Assembly (NCBI RefSeq): GCF_040643635.1
Contig: NZ_JBEYUS010000014.1
Coordinates: 36,043-100,042, forward strand
Source: Saccharopolyspora_C sp040643635
Lineage (GTDB): Bacteria > Actinomycetota > Actinomycetes > Mycobacteriales > Pseudonocardiaceae
Direction of reading: 5' to 3'
Length of the DNA: 64,000 nt
In this document: one piece after another, positions 1 to 7,942 of the stretch
Numbering within the stretch: the first letter of the stretch is position 1
How the letters are laid out: each line of letters opens with the position of its first letter
The notes under the pieces: generated by a model
What the model was told of the DNA's origin: nothing
The model's database searches: none
The model's input: only the letters and a program-made list of their open reading frames with translations
Program-made: the position numbers and the translations under genes

Positions 1-844
1 AGCGCCCGTCGCGGGCCCGCGCCACGTCGGTGACGTGGTGCTGGGCGGCGACGGTGACCTTGCCGGTGGCCTCGGCGGCGGCGAGGTAGGTGACGTCGAC
101 GGAGTGCTTGCCGCCGTTGTTCACCCCGAACGCGCAATCCCCGTTGGTGTAGGACGCCTTGAACTCGCCGGTGAGCTCGCGCAGCGCGTAGTCCCAGTCG
201 ATCGGCATCGGGATCTTCGACAGCGGGTACCCGGCGCGCTCGACGCCGCGGGCGAACGCGCGGGAGGGCGCGTAGGTCGAGCTCGCGATCAGCTCGTCCG
301 GCGCGGTCGCCACCCGCAGCATCGACGCGACCCGCGGGTAGTGCTCCCGGGCCATCCGCCGGTAATCGAGCCGCTCGGGCAGCGTCGCGTTGAACACGTC
401 CTCGTCCGGTTGCAGCGTCATGCCCTGGTAGACCAGCGAGCCGCCGCCGACGCCCGCGGCGCACATGATGTCCATGCCGCGGCCCGGGATCTGCTCGATC
501 AGCCCGGTGCGGCGGTCGAACGGCGCGAGCTCCACGCCGAACAGCGAAGGCGTGGAACCCAGCCAGGAGATCCGCGAGTCGGGCCGGGTGATGCTCGGGA
601 AGGTGTCCGCGTTCGGCCCGGTGGGCCAGCGGGCGCCGCGTTCCAGCACGAGCACCGGCACCCCGGCCTGGGCGAAGCGCAGCGCGGTGACGCCGCCGCC
701 GAAGCCGGAGCCGATGACGACGACCCGGTGCTCCTCGCGGGTCAGCCGCACCCGGTTCGCCGCGGCGGCCCGCGGTGCCGCGAACGCGGCCAGTCCGGTG
801 GCGGCGGCTCCGGCGAGGACGGAACGTCGGCTCAGTTCGGGCAT
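1..844 (-). CDS. Cholesterol-oxidase-like GMC oxidoreductase, Tat-exported (3' end outside window)
   Basis: This leftward gene is cut by the window edge, so only about 281 N-terminal residues are visible. The ATG at 844 follows AGGAG by 5-6 nt. The protein opens with a twin-arginine signal (SRRSVLAG, then an Ala-rich stretch ending near ANRV), so it is probably exported folded with FAD bound. Next comes a dinucleotide-binding motif GSGFGGGVTALRFAQAG and, around residue 115, AGVGGGSLVYQGM, which matches the FAD-contact segment of type I (GMC) cholesterol oxidases. The expected activity is flavin-dependent oxidation of a sterol-like alcohol. The substrate is inferred from family resemblance only, and the catalytic C-terminal half is not visible. 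It is divergent from the TetR gene at 980, a possible regulator. Confidence 0.8.
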   Translation of the reverse strand, partial: MPELSRRSVLAGAAATGLAAFAAPRAAAANRVRLTREEHRVVVIGSGFGGGVTALRFAQAGVPVLVLERGARWPTGPNADTFPSITRPDSRISWLGSTPSLFGVELAPFDRRTGLIEQIPGRGMDIMCAAGVGGGSLVYQGMTLQPDEDVFNATLPERLDYRRMAREHYPRVASMLRVATAPDELIASSTYAPSRAFARGVERAGYPLSKIPMPIDWDYALRELTGEFKASYTNGDCAFGVNNGGKHSVDVTYLAAAEATGKVTVAAQHHVTDVARARDGR

Positions 845-942
845 GCGGGCTCCTGCTCGGTCGGGACTCGGGCGGCGTCGTCGCTGATCACGGCGGCGGA
901 TGGCTCGGAAGCGTAGGGAATCGAACCGAGAGCGGAAACCGG

Positions 943-971
943 TCGACGTTCTCACTACGCACGGGTAGCAT
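943..971 (+). promoter_or_regulatory. Putative promoter of the TetR gene
   Basis: A -35-like TCGACG (943-948) and a -10-like TAGCAT (966-971) are 17 nt apart. The -10 ends 8 nt before the GTG at 980, so the transcript would be leaderless or nearly so. A short inverted pair CTAC/GTAG (955-958, 965-968) overlaps the -10 and could be part of an operator. This is inferred from sequence alone. Confidence 0.35.
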
Positions 972-979
972 CACGCGTC

Positions 980-1549
980 GTGCGTGAACGGCGAGTGTTG
1001 CTGACCCCGCAGCGCACCGACGCCCGCCGCAACCGCGAGATGATCCTGCGCGCGGCGGACGAGGCGTTCGCCGAAGGCGCCGATTCCGTGCAGATCGAGG
1101 AGATCGCGCGCCGCGCGGGCCTCGGCCGCGCCACCGTCTACCGCCACTTCTCCGACCGGCACGCGCTGGCCACCACCGTCGCCGCGCACCGCATCGAAGC
1201 GCTCGAACGCCTCGTCAGCACCGCGGAACGCGAACGCCGCCCGTTCCGCGACCTGCTGCACTTCGTGCTCTCCGACCAGGTGGTGCGACGGCCGCTGGTC
1301 CACCTCATCCGGCAGCTGCCCGAGCAGGAGCAACGGCGCTTCGCCGACGCCCTGATCGCCGCGCTCACCCCCGCGTTCCGCCGCGCGCAGGCCGCGGCCG
1401 AGGTGCGCGCCGACCTCGAACCCGCCGACCTGATGCTCGTGCTGGAGATGATCGAAGGGGCGCTGGCGTCGAAGCTGCTGCGCTCGGGCGACGACGCGGT
1501 GCGCAAGCTGCTGTCCGTCACCCTCGACGGGCTCTGCCCCCGCCGCTGA
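980..1549 (+). CDS. TetR/AcrR family transcriptional regulator
   Basis: A 189-residue one-domain regulator of typical TetR length. The N-terminal helix-turn-helix lies at about residues 41-60 (EIARRAGLGRATVYRHF), followed by an all-helical, variable ligand and dimerisation domain. The GTG start is used because a -10-like element ends 8 nt upstream and no clear ribosome site is present, which fits a leaderless mRNA. It is divergent from the cholesterol-oxidase-like gene, and TetR members commonly repress such a neighbour. The ligand cannot be predicted. Confidence 0.85.
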   Translation: MRERRVLLTPQRTDARRNREMILRAADEAFAEGADSVQIEEIARRAGLGRATVYRHFSDRHALATTVAAHRIEALERLVSTAERERRPFRDLLHFVLSDQVVRRPLVHLIRQLPEQEQRRFADALIAALTPAFRRAQAAAEVRADLEPADLMLVLEMIEGALASKLLRSGDDAVRKLLSVTLDGLCPRR

Positions 1550-1616
1550 ACCGGCGTCCCCGCACCGCACGGGCCGCTCGGACGCGTTCAAGCGCGATGA
1601 CTGCCAGCCTGAGCGC

Positions 1617-2588
1617 ATGGTTCGGATCGGGTACACGTTGATGACCGAGCAGTCCGGCCCGCGCGCGCTGGTGCGCCACGCCCCGCTCGCCGAGGACGCG
1701 GGCTACGACTTCGCGGTGCTGAGCGACCACTACTCGCCCTGGCTGGACGCCCAAGCCCACTCGCCGTACGCGTGGAGCGTGCTGGGCGCCGTCACCCAGG
1801 TGACCGAGCGGCTGGAGCTGATGACGTACGTGACCGCGCCCATCCTGCGCTACCACCCGGCGATCGTGGCGCAGAAGGCCGCGACGATCGGCCTGCTCTC
1901 GCAGGACCGGTTCACCCTCGGGCTCGGCGCCGGGGAGAACCTCAACGAGCACGTGGTGGGCCGCGGTTGGCCGTCCGTCGGCGTCCGGCACGAGATGCTC
2001 GTCGAAGCCGTCGAGATCATCCGCGCGCTCTCCGGCGGCGACCGGCTCGACTACGCCGGGGAGCACTTCCGCGTGGACGCCGGGAAGTTGTGGGACGTGC
2101 CCGCGCGGCCGGTGCCGATCGGCATCGCCGTGTCCGGGCCCGAATCCACCGCCCGGTTCGCGCCGCTCGCCGAGACGATGATCGCCACCGATCCCAGCGA
2201 AGCGCTGTGCCGCGGCTGGGACTCCGCCGGTGGCGGCGACCGGAAGGTCGGGCAGCTGCCGGTGTCCTGGGGCACCGACCGGGACGCGGCGGTCAAGCGG
2301 GCGCACGAGCAGTTCCGCTGGTTCGCCGGCGGCTGGCGGGTCAACGCGGACCTGCCCGGACCGGCCGGGTTCGCCGCCGCGACCCGGTTCGTGCGGCCCG
2401 AGGACGTGGCCGAGAACATCCCGTGCGGCCCCGACGCCGAGCCGATCGTCGACGCCGTCACCTCGTTCCGGGACTGCGGGTTCACCGACGTGGCCCTGGT
2501 GCAGATCGGCGGGGACGACCACCAGGACGCCTTCTTCGAGTTCTCCCGGCGGGAACTCCTGCCCCGGCTGCGCAGCCTCCTCGGCTGA
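1617..2588 (+). CDS. LLM-class flavin/F420-dependent oxidoreductase (F420-G6PD-related)
   Basis: A 323-residue protein covering a whole luciferase-like monooxygenase (TIM-barrel) domain. It starts MVRIGYTLMTEQ and contains ILRYHPAIVAQKAAT and FTLGLGAGENLNEH, hallmarks of the subfamily around F420-dependent glucose-6-phosphate dehydrogenase. Members move hydride between coenzyme F420 and a small substrate; which substrate is used here is unknown. It is cytoplasmic, with no signal or membrane segment. It stands alone, 67 bp after the TetR gene and convergent with the PAP2 gene, with a repeat element in the junction. Confidence 0.8.
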   Translation: MVRIGYTLMTEQSGPRALVRHAPLAEDAGYDFAVLSDHYSPWLDAQAHSPYAWSVLGAVTQVTERLELMTYVTAPILRYHPAIVAQKAATIGLLSQDRFTLGLGAGENLNEHVVGRGWPSVGVRHEMLVEAVEIIRALSGGDRLDYAGEHFRVDAGKLWDVPARPVPIGIAVSGPESTARFAPLAETMIATDPSEALCRGWDSAGGGDRKVGQLPVSWGTDRDAAVKRAHEQFRWFAGGWRVNADLPGPAGFAAATRFVRPEDVAENIPCGPDAEPIVDAVTSFRDCGFTDVALVQIGGDDHQDAFFEFSRRELLPRLRSLLG

Positions 2589-2610
2589 AGCCCGGCTCCT
2601 CCTGCCGGCC

Positions 2611-2700
2611 GGGTGGCGGAACCTCACGGCCTGTCTCGCTGCTCCTGCCGCGTAGTGCTCGGGTGGCGGAACCTCAGCGGTTTCCTCGCGGCGGTGCGGA
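2611..2700. repeat. Nested-palindrome intergenic element, degenerate copy 1
   Basis: Between two convergent genes the 16-nt motif GGGTGGCGGAACCTCA occurs twice in the same orientation, at 2611 and 2661, the second followed by GCGGTTTCCTCGCG. These are left-end motifs of the element family best preserved at 9772-9990. Here the right-hand arm is missing, so this looks like a decayed or partial copy. Confidence 0.6.
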
Positions 2701-2762
2701 GGACGCGGCCTGCGCCGCGCTCGGCGTTCGGCGCGGCTGTCCGGCCCCAGCAGGCGCTGCGG

Positions 2763-3587
2763 TCACCGGCGGATCGTGCGGAACTGGACCGTCGCGTCGT
2801 CCACCGCGGGGAGCTGGACCGTGCGGTCCTCGTCGACGGCGTCCTCGCCGCGGACGCCGCCGAAGTCGTCGAACTCGTCGAAGTGCTCGTGCTCGTCGCG
2901 GTCGTCGTAGTCGGCGAAGTCGTCCCAGCCGTCGTCGCCTCCGCCGAGCACCAGCTCACCCGCGGACGTCGCGCGCAGCCGCCCGACCAGCGGGGTGATC
3001 CGCTCGGCCAGCAGCGGCAGCAGCGCCGCCACGGCCCCGCCCAGCAGCAGGCCCACCAGCACGTCGTGCGGGTAGTGCACGCCGATGAACACCCGGGACA
3101 GCCCGGTCAGCAGCCCGACCACGACCGCGGCCCAGCCCCAGCTGCGGCGCGCGCAGAACAGGCCGATCGCGGCGGCCGCGGCGATCGTGGAGTGGTTGCT
3201 GGGGAACGACCAGTCGCCGAGTTCCGGGCAGGACGCGATGAAGTCCGCGTGCGCGACCGCGCGGCACGGCCGGTCCTCCTGGATGAAGGACTTGAGGACC
3301 TCGCTGAGCACGTAGGCGAGCGCGGTGCCCAGCGGCGGCAGCACGGCGCGCGCCATCACGTGGTCCTCGTCGTTGCGCGCCTGGACGAACAGCACGGCGA
3401 AGGCGGCGAGGAAACCGATGATCGCGGCCTCGGTGAAGAACTCGGCGAACGCCTGCAACCACTCCGGGCTCGCCGCGCCCGCACCCGCGATGCCCCGGTA
3501 CAGGTCGGAGCTCACGCCGGGCACGTAGGGGTTCGGCTCGGCGGCCAACGACGGCTGAACGGCAGGTGTCGACATTCCCAACATCAT
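2763..3587 (-). CDS. PAP2-superfamily membrane phosphatase with acidic C-terminal tail
   Basis: A 274-residue integral membrane phosphatase with all three PAP2 motifs: KSFIQEDRP (99-107), PSNH (129-132) and SR...H...D (164-175, nucleophile His171). About five hydrophobic segments surround them. Members of this family dephosphorylate lipid phosphates such as undecaprenyl diphosphate or phosphatidic acid on the outer membrane face; the exact substrate is not visible. Residues about 217-260 form an unusual tail very rich in Asp, Glu and His, which could bind metal or interact electrostatically. The ATGs at 3587, 3584 and 3575 are all possible starts. Convergent with the LLM gene. Confidence 0.85.
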   Translation of the reverse strand: MMLGMSTPAVQPSLAAEPNPYVPGVSSDLYRGIAGAGAASPEWLQAFAEFFTEAAIIGFLAAFAVLFVQARNDEDHVMARAVLPPLGTALAYVLSEVLKSFIQEDRPCRAVAHADFIASCPELGDWSFPSNHSTIAAAAAIGLFCARRSWGWAAVVVGLLTGLSRVFIGVHYPHDVLVGLLLGGAVAALLPLLAERITPLVGRLRATSAGELVLGGGDDGWDDFADYDDRDEHEHFDEFDDFGGVRGEDAVDEDRTVQLPAVDDATVQFRTIRR

Positions 3588-3762
3588 ATGAAGATCCGCC
3601 GCGGGCCCGGTACCCGCTCCACCGGAATGCGGGTACCTGCAGCGATGTCCCGAACGGCCCGTCGGGCACTCGTTCAGCGGTATCCGGCGGCGAAATCCGG
3701 CCTGCGAGAGCAGACGGCGGCGCTCCGCGCAAGGCCTCGGTCGCCCGTGCGGAGCAGCGCTC

Positions 3763-3818
3763 GATCACATTTCCGAAGTTGATCATGCCTGAACCGGCCA
3801 ACTGTACTCAATGTGATC
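3763..3818. promoter_or_regulatory. Inverted repeat upstream of the conservon
   Basis: GATCACAT (3763-3770) and ATGTGATC (3811-3818) form perfect 8-nt arms 40 nt apart in the AT-richer stretch between the PAP2 gene and cvnA. TGATCA occurs in or near both halves. The position suits a regulator site for the conservon, but no regulator can be named. Confidence 0.3.
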
Positions 3819-3928
3819 AACATTCGCTACGGTGGCCCGCGTGCGCCGTGGTGCTGCCGCACGCAGCACCACGAGCCGGCTGGCAAGGCCGAGGAACCCG
3901 CGGTGGCGCGGGATGGGTGAGGACGGCG

Positions 3929-5257
3929 ATGCAACAAACGACAGGGTGGATACTCGGCGGCCTGGTGATCCTGGTGGTGCTGCTGGGAGCCGCGGTGGCG
4001 TTGTTGAGCGCTCGGTTGCGCCAACAGCACAAGGAGATCGAGCAGCTCGCGGCGCTCGACCCGCTCCCGGCACCGGAGCCCGCGCAGGCACCGGCCCCCG
4101 CGGCGCTGGAACCGCCGACCGCTCCCGCGCTGGAACCGATGCCCGCCCAACCGGACGAGCGGTTCCGCCGCGAGGTCGTGCAGGGCGCCCAGGAGGCGCT
4201 CGGCGGCACGATGCGGCGCATCCTCGCGCTGACCAACAACGCGGCCGGGCGGCTGCACGACATGCAGCGCACCCACGGGCCGGACGTGCTGGAGGACCTG
4301 CTGCCGATCGACCACCTGCTGGCGCAGGCGCAGCGGCGCGCCCAGCTGGTGACCGTGCTGTGCGGATCGCCGCCCGGCCAGCAGCGCACCCCGCAGCTGA
4401 TGGCGCGGCTCGTCGGCGCCGCCCAGTCCCGCATCCACGACTACGAGCGGGTGCGGCTGTCCACCCGCGACACCACCACCGCGGTGCTGGGGCGCGTGGT
4501 CGAACCGCTGAGCGCCGCGCTGGCGGAACTGCTGGACAACGCGACCCGCTCCTCGCCGCCGACCGCGCCGGTGGACGTGCTGATCACCGCCGAGTACCAC
4601 GGCGTCTCGCTGGAGATCCACGACGGCGGGGTCGGAATGCCGCCGGACGCGCTGAACCAGGCCAACGCGCTGCTGTCCCGCGGCGACTCCGAGATCGAGC
4701 TGACCGAGCTGGGCAACCCGCCGCGCACCGGCCTCGCCGGGTGCAGCGTGCTGGCCGCGAACTACGGGTTCACCGTGCGGCTCGACGCCGCCTCCAGCCG
4801 CGGCGGCCTGCGCGCGGTGCTGCTGGTGCCGCACCACCTGCTGACCACGCTGGAGCAGCAGCCGGTGATCTCCGCCGGGCGGGACGAGCCCGCGCTCGTC
4901 CCGGAACCGGCGCCCGCACCGGCACCGGCTCCGGTCGCCGCCGAACCGGACGCACCCCGGCACCGCCAGCCCGAACCGGCCACCACGACCGCCGCCGGGC
5001 TGCCCAAGCGGCCGCGCCGCACCATGACCCGCTCCGGCGACCTGTCCGCGCCGGACAGCGCCTCCGTGCAGCCCATCGCCGACGGGGCGCAGCGCCGCAC
5101 CACCGACGCGGCCCAAGGCCTGCGCGGGCTCCAGCGCGCCACTCGCGCCACCGACGACGGCGACGCGGCCACCGAGATCGAACCGGGCCCGGCCGCCGAG
5201 CACGACGGCGACGACCCGGTGGACACGTCCACTTCCAGAAGGGATGCACGAGCATGA
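3929..5257 (+). CDS. cvnA: Conservon sensor-kinase-like protein CvnA
   Basis: A 442-residue protein with an N-terminal membrane anchor (residues about 6-28), a Pro/Ala-rich linker, a dimerisation helix region around IDHLLAQAQRRA, and a HATPase fold with an N-box-like ELLDNATRSSP (about 200) and HDGGVGMP (about 231). The C-terminal 130 residues are disordered and Pro/Ala-rich. It resembles the kinase-like first protein of actinomycete conservons, which form a membrane-associated complex resembling a eukaryotic G-protein system. The ATG at 3929 follows GGTGAGG by about 6 nt; a longer upstream reading lacks similarity. Its TGA overlaps the ATG of cvnB, so translation is probably coupled. Whether it phosphorylates anything is unknown. 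Confidence 0.85.
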   Translation: MQQTTGWILGGLVILVVLLGAAVALLSARLRQQHKEIEQLAALDPLPAPEPAQAPAPAALEPPTAPALEPMPAQPDERFRREVVQGAQEALGGTMRRILALTNNAAGRLHDMQRTHGPDVLEDLLPIDHLLAQAQRRAQLVTVLCGSPPGQQRTPQLMARLVGAAQSRIHDYERVRLSTRDTTTAVLGRVVEPLSAALAELLDNATRSSPPTAPVDVLITAEYHGVSLEIHDGGVGMPPDALNQANALLSRGDSEIELTELGNPPRTGLAGCSVLAANYGFTVRLDAASSRGGLRAVLLVPHHLLTTLEQQPVISAGRDEPALVPEPAPAPAPAPVAAEPDAPRHRQPEPATTTAAGLPKRPRRTMTRSGDLSAPDSASVQPIADGAQRRTTDAAQGLRGLQRATRATDDGDAATEIEPGPAAEHDGDDPVDTSTSRRDARA

Positions 5258-5679
5258 CCGAGACGGCCCTGACGGCGCCGAAACCCGACCGGAGCTGGGT
5301 GCTCGACGACCTCGTCGAGCACTCCGGCATCCGGGCGGCCATCGCGGTGTCCGGCGACGGGATGCTCCTGGTCAAGAACAGCGGCCTCGACCAGGCCGAC
5401 GCCGAGCGCTGGGCGGCGGTCAGCGCGCCGCTGCAGGCCTGCGCCCGGCACGGGATGGAACCGCTGGGCTACCCCACCGGCGGTTTCGAGCAGGTGCTGG
5501 TGCAGCACGCGCAGGGCTACCAGCTGCTGCAACCGTTCGGCGAGGAGTCCTACCTCGTGCTGGTGACCGACGCCGACACCGACCTGGGCGTGGTGTCGAC
5601 CGAGATGCAGATGACCGCCAAGCGGCTCGGGCAGGAGATGGGCACGGCTGCGCGCACCGCCGCCAGGCGGAGTTCGTGA
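5254..5679 (+). CDS. cvnB: Roadblock/LC7-domain protein CvnB
   Basis: A 141-residue protein almost entirely made of a Roadblock/LC7 (MglB-like) domain: LDDLVEHSGIRAAIAVSGDG near the start and LVLVTDADTDLGVVSTEM near the end. Such domains act as dimeric regulators or scaffolds for small GTPases. The ATG overlaps the cvnA stop (ATGA) and the stop overlaps the GTG of cvnC (GTGA). This places it second in the operon, the standard conservon order. Confidence 0.9.
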   Translation: MTETALTAPKPDRSWVLDDLVEHSGIRAAIAVSGDGMLLVKNSGLDQADAERWAAVSAPLQACARHGMEPLGYPTGGFEQVLVQHAQGYQLLQPFGEESYLVLVTDADTDLGVVSTEMQMTAKRLGQEMGTAARTAARRSS

Positions 5680-6044
5680 CCCCGGGACCGCACCGGCGGG
5701 AGTCGGAGCTGGTGCGCTCCTACGTGCTCACCCGGGGCCGGGCCCGGGCCGAGCAACCGGTGGAACCGGCCGCCCTGGTGCGGGCGGCGGCCACCGGTGC
5801 GGTGTCCGAGCTCGATCCGGACCGCCGCCGGATCGTGCAGGTCGCCCAAGGCGGTGCGCTGTCGGTGGCCGAGATCGCCGCGCACACCGAACTGCCGCTG
5901 ACGGTGACGCTGGTGGTGGTGGCCGACCTGATCGACGAGGGATACCTGACGCCCGCCTCGGCGAACCGCCCGGCGTCGGTGCCCAGCACGGATCTGCTGC
6001 AGGAGGTGCTCGATGGACTCCGCCGCCTGGACACCTCCGCCTGA
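5676..6044 (+). CDS. cvnC: DUF742 protein CvnC
   Basis: A 122-residue DUF742 protein with the family features SELVRSYVLTRGRA near the N-terminus, then a winged-helix-like second half (QVAQGGALSVAEIAAHTELP, then VVADLIDEGYL). It is the third conserved conservon component; its biochemical role is not established. The GTG start overlaps the cvnB stop by 4 nt, and the 3' end overlaps cvnD by 32 nt, so all four genes are translationally linked. Confidence 0.9.
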   Translation: MTPGPHRRESELVRSYVLTRGRARAEQPVEPAALVRAAATGAVSELDPDRRRIVQVAQGGALSVAEIAAHTELPLTVTLVVVADLIDEGYLTPASANRPASVPSTDLLQEVLDGLRRLDTSA

Positions 6045-6645
6045 GTCGGCCTACGTCGCCGACACGGTGCGACGATCGGCGAAGATCCTGGTGGTCGGCC
6101 CGGCCGGTGTCGGCAAGACCACGTTCGTCGACACCATGTCGGAGATCATGCCGCTGCACACCGAGGAATCGCTGACCTCGGCCAGCGAGGCGGTCGACGA
6201 CCTGCACCTCACCCCGGCGAAGACGACGACCACGGTGGCGCTGGACTTCGGCCGCCGCACCCTCAACGATCAGCTGGTGCTGTACCTGTTCGGCACGCCC
6301 GGCCAGCAGCGGTTCACCTACCTGTGGCGGACGCTGGCGAACGGCTCGCTCGGCGCGCTGGTGCTGGCGGACACCCGCCGGCTGGCGGATTCGTTCGAGG
6401 TGATGGACCGGGTGGAGGAGCTGGGCCTGCCCTACGCGATCGCGGTGAACGCGTTCGACTCCGCCCCGCTGCACTCGGTGGCGGACCTGCGCGAAGCGCT
6501 CGACCCGCCGCCGGAGACGCCGGTCGCGGTGTGCGACGCGCGGGACGTCGCCTCCTGCACCCGGGTGCTGGTCGACCTGGTCGAGCACGTGCTGCTGACC
6601 TCGACCTCCGGCAGGCACGCCGCCGACCCGACGGTGCGCTCGTGA
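6013..6645 (+). CDS. cvnD: Conservon small GTPase-like ATP/GTP-binding protein CvnD
   Basis: A 210-residue P-loop protein. The Walker A motif GPAGVGKTT is at residues 29-37 and a switch-II-like LFGTPGQQRF at about 92-101, typical of the conservon GTPase that works with the Roadblock protein. The usual NKxD guanine-specificity motif is reduced to VNAFD (Asn kept, Lys lost), a known loosening in this family. The gene begins inside cvnC in another frame. It is followed at a 46-bp gap by two P450 genes, probably output genes of the same operon. Confidence 0.88.
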   Translation: MDSAAWTPPPESAYVADTVRRSAKILVVGPAGVGKTTFVDTMSEIMPLHTEESLTSASEAVDDLHLTPAKTTTTVALDFGRRTLNDQLVLYLFGTPGQQRFTYLWRTLANGSLGALVLADTRRLADSFEVMDRVEELGLPYAIAVNAFDSAPLHSVADLREALDPPPETPVAVCDARDVASCTRVLVDLVEHVLLTSTSGRHAADPTVRS

Positions 6646-6691
6646 CCGCACTCCCCCAGCCCCCGACGACCTCCCCGACGACGGAGCGACC

Positions 6692-7942
6692 ATGACGGCC
6701 CTGTCCGGCCCCGACCTGCAAGACCGCATCCCGCTGCACGGCGAGGAGTTCACCGCGCACCCGGATCGGGTGTACGCGCGGCTGCGCTCCCGCGGCCCGA
6801 TCGTGCCGGTGACGCTGGCGCCCGACGTGCCCGCGATGCTGGTGGTCGACTACGAGACGGCGCTGCAGGTGCTGCGCAGCCCGCACGTGTTCGTCAAGGA
6901 CTCGCGCCGCTGGCAGGACACCGCGCCGCCGGACACCCCGGTGCTGCCGATGATGTCCTGGCGGCCGAACACGCTGTTCGCCGACGGGCAGCGGCACGCG
7001 CGGCTGCGCCCGCCGGTGGAGCACAGCCTCACCGCGGTGAAACCCGCGCAGCTGCGGCGCTTCGTGCAGTCCAGCGCGATCCGGCTGATCACCGGGTTCA
7101 CCGGCCGCGGCCACGCCGACCTGCTCGGCGAGTACGCGGCGCAGCTGCCGATGCTGGTGCTGCAGCAGATGTTCGGCTGCCCCGCCGAGATCGCGCAGGC
7201 CATGGTCGCCGCGATCGCCGCGCTGTGGGACGGCACCGACCCGCAGCTGGCGAACCGGTACCTGGAGGAGAGCGTCAACGACCTCGTCCGGTACAAGCGC
7301 GCGAACCCCGGGGACGACGTGACGACCCGGATGATCGAGCACCCGCACGGCCTCGACGACGACGAGCTGCAGCACCAGCTGATCATCACGATGGGCGCCG
7401 GCGCGGAACCGCTGGGCAACTGGATCGCGAACGCGCTGTACCTGCTGCTCACCGAGCACCGGGTGGCCGACGCGGTCGCCACCGGCAGCGTCGCGCTGGA
7501 CGAGGCGCTCGACGACGTGCTGTGGCGGTTCACCCCGCTGGCGAACTACGCGATCACCTACCCGCGGCACCCGGTGTACCTGGGCCGCGTGCTGCTGCCC
7601 GCCGACGAACCGGTGGTGATCTCGATGGCCGCGATCAACACCGACCCGGCGCTGCACCCGTCCGGGCAGATCCCGGCGGGCAACCGGGCGCACCTCGCGT
7701 TCAGCGCGGGCGCGCACACCTGCCCGGCGAGCAGGCCCGCGCGCTTGATCGCGACCGTGGCGCTGGAGACCCTTTTGGACTACGTTCCCGAAGTCGAGCT
7801 GGATGATCAGCAACCGCTGCGGTGGCGTCCCGGCCCCTTCCACCGGGCGCTGACGGCCCTGCCGGTGCGCTTCCCAGCCGTGTCCTCGCTCGCCGAACCC
7901 ACCACAGGAGGATCCGCATGTCCGCATCGCAGTGCCCCGTGA
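6692..7942 (+). CDS. CYP157-like cytochrome P450 of the conservon (ExxR motif absent)
   Basis: A 416-residue P450-like protein. The heme-ligand region FSAGAHTCPASRPARL keeps the Cys but has Pro-Ala where the family normally has Leu-Gly. The I-helix reads GAGAEPLGN and lacks the oxygen-activating Thr. The K-helix reads LDDVLWRFTP where ordinary P450s have EELLRY-x-SP, so both Glu and Arg of ExxR are replaced (Asp and Trp). Loss of ExxR is the published hallmark of the CYP157 family, found beside CYP154 genes in Streptomyces conservons. Activity may be altered or the protein may act through its partner. Its 3' end overlaps the next gene by 25 nt. Confidence 0.82.
   Translation: MTALSGPDLQDRIPLHGEEFTAHPDRVYARLRSRGPIVPVTLAPDVPAMLVVDYETALQVLRSPHVFVKDSRRWQDTAPPDTPVLPMMSWRPNTLFADGQRHARLRPPVEHSLTAVKPAQLRRFVQSSAIRLITGFTGRGHADLLGEYAAQLPMLVLQQMFGCPAEIAQAMVAAIAALWDGTDPQLANRYLEESVNDLVRYKRANPGDDVTTRMIEHPHGLDDDELQHQLIITMGAGAEPLGNWIANALYLLLTEHRVADAVATGSVALDEALDDVLWRFTPLANYAITYPRHPVYLGRVLLPADEPVVISMAAINTDPALHPSGQIPAGNRAHLAFSAGAHTCPASRPARLIATVALETLLDYVPEVELDDQQPLRWRPGPFHRALTALPVRFPAVSSLAEPTTGGSACPHRSAP

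Noticed and set aside
35..916. A 293-codon plus-strand frame at the left edge
   Set aside because: It is opposite the cholesterol-oxidase-like gene, whose minus-strand translation has a Tat signal and FAD motifs; the plus-strand reading has none.
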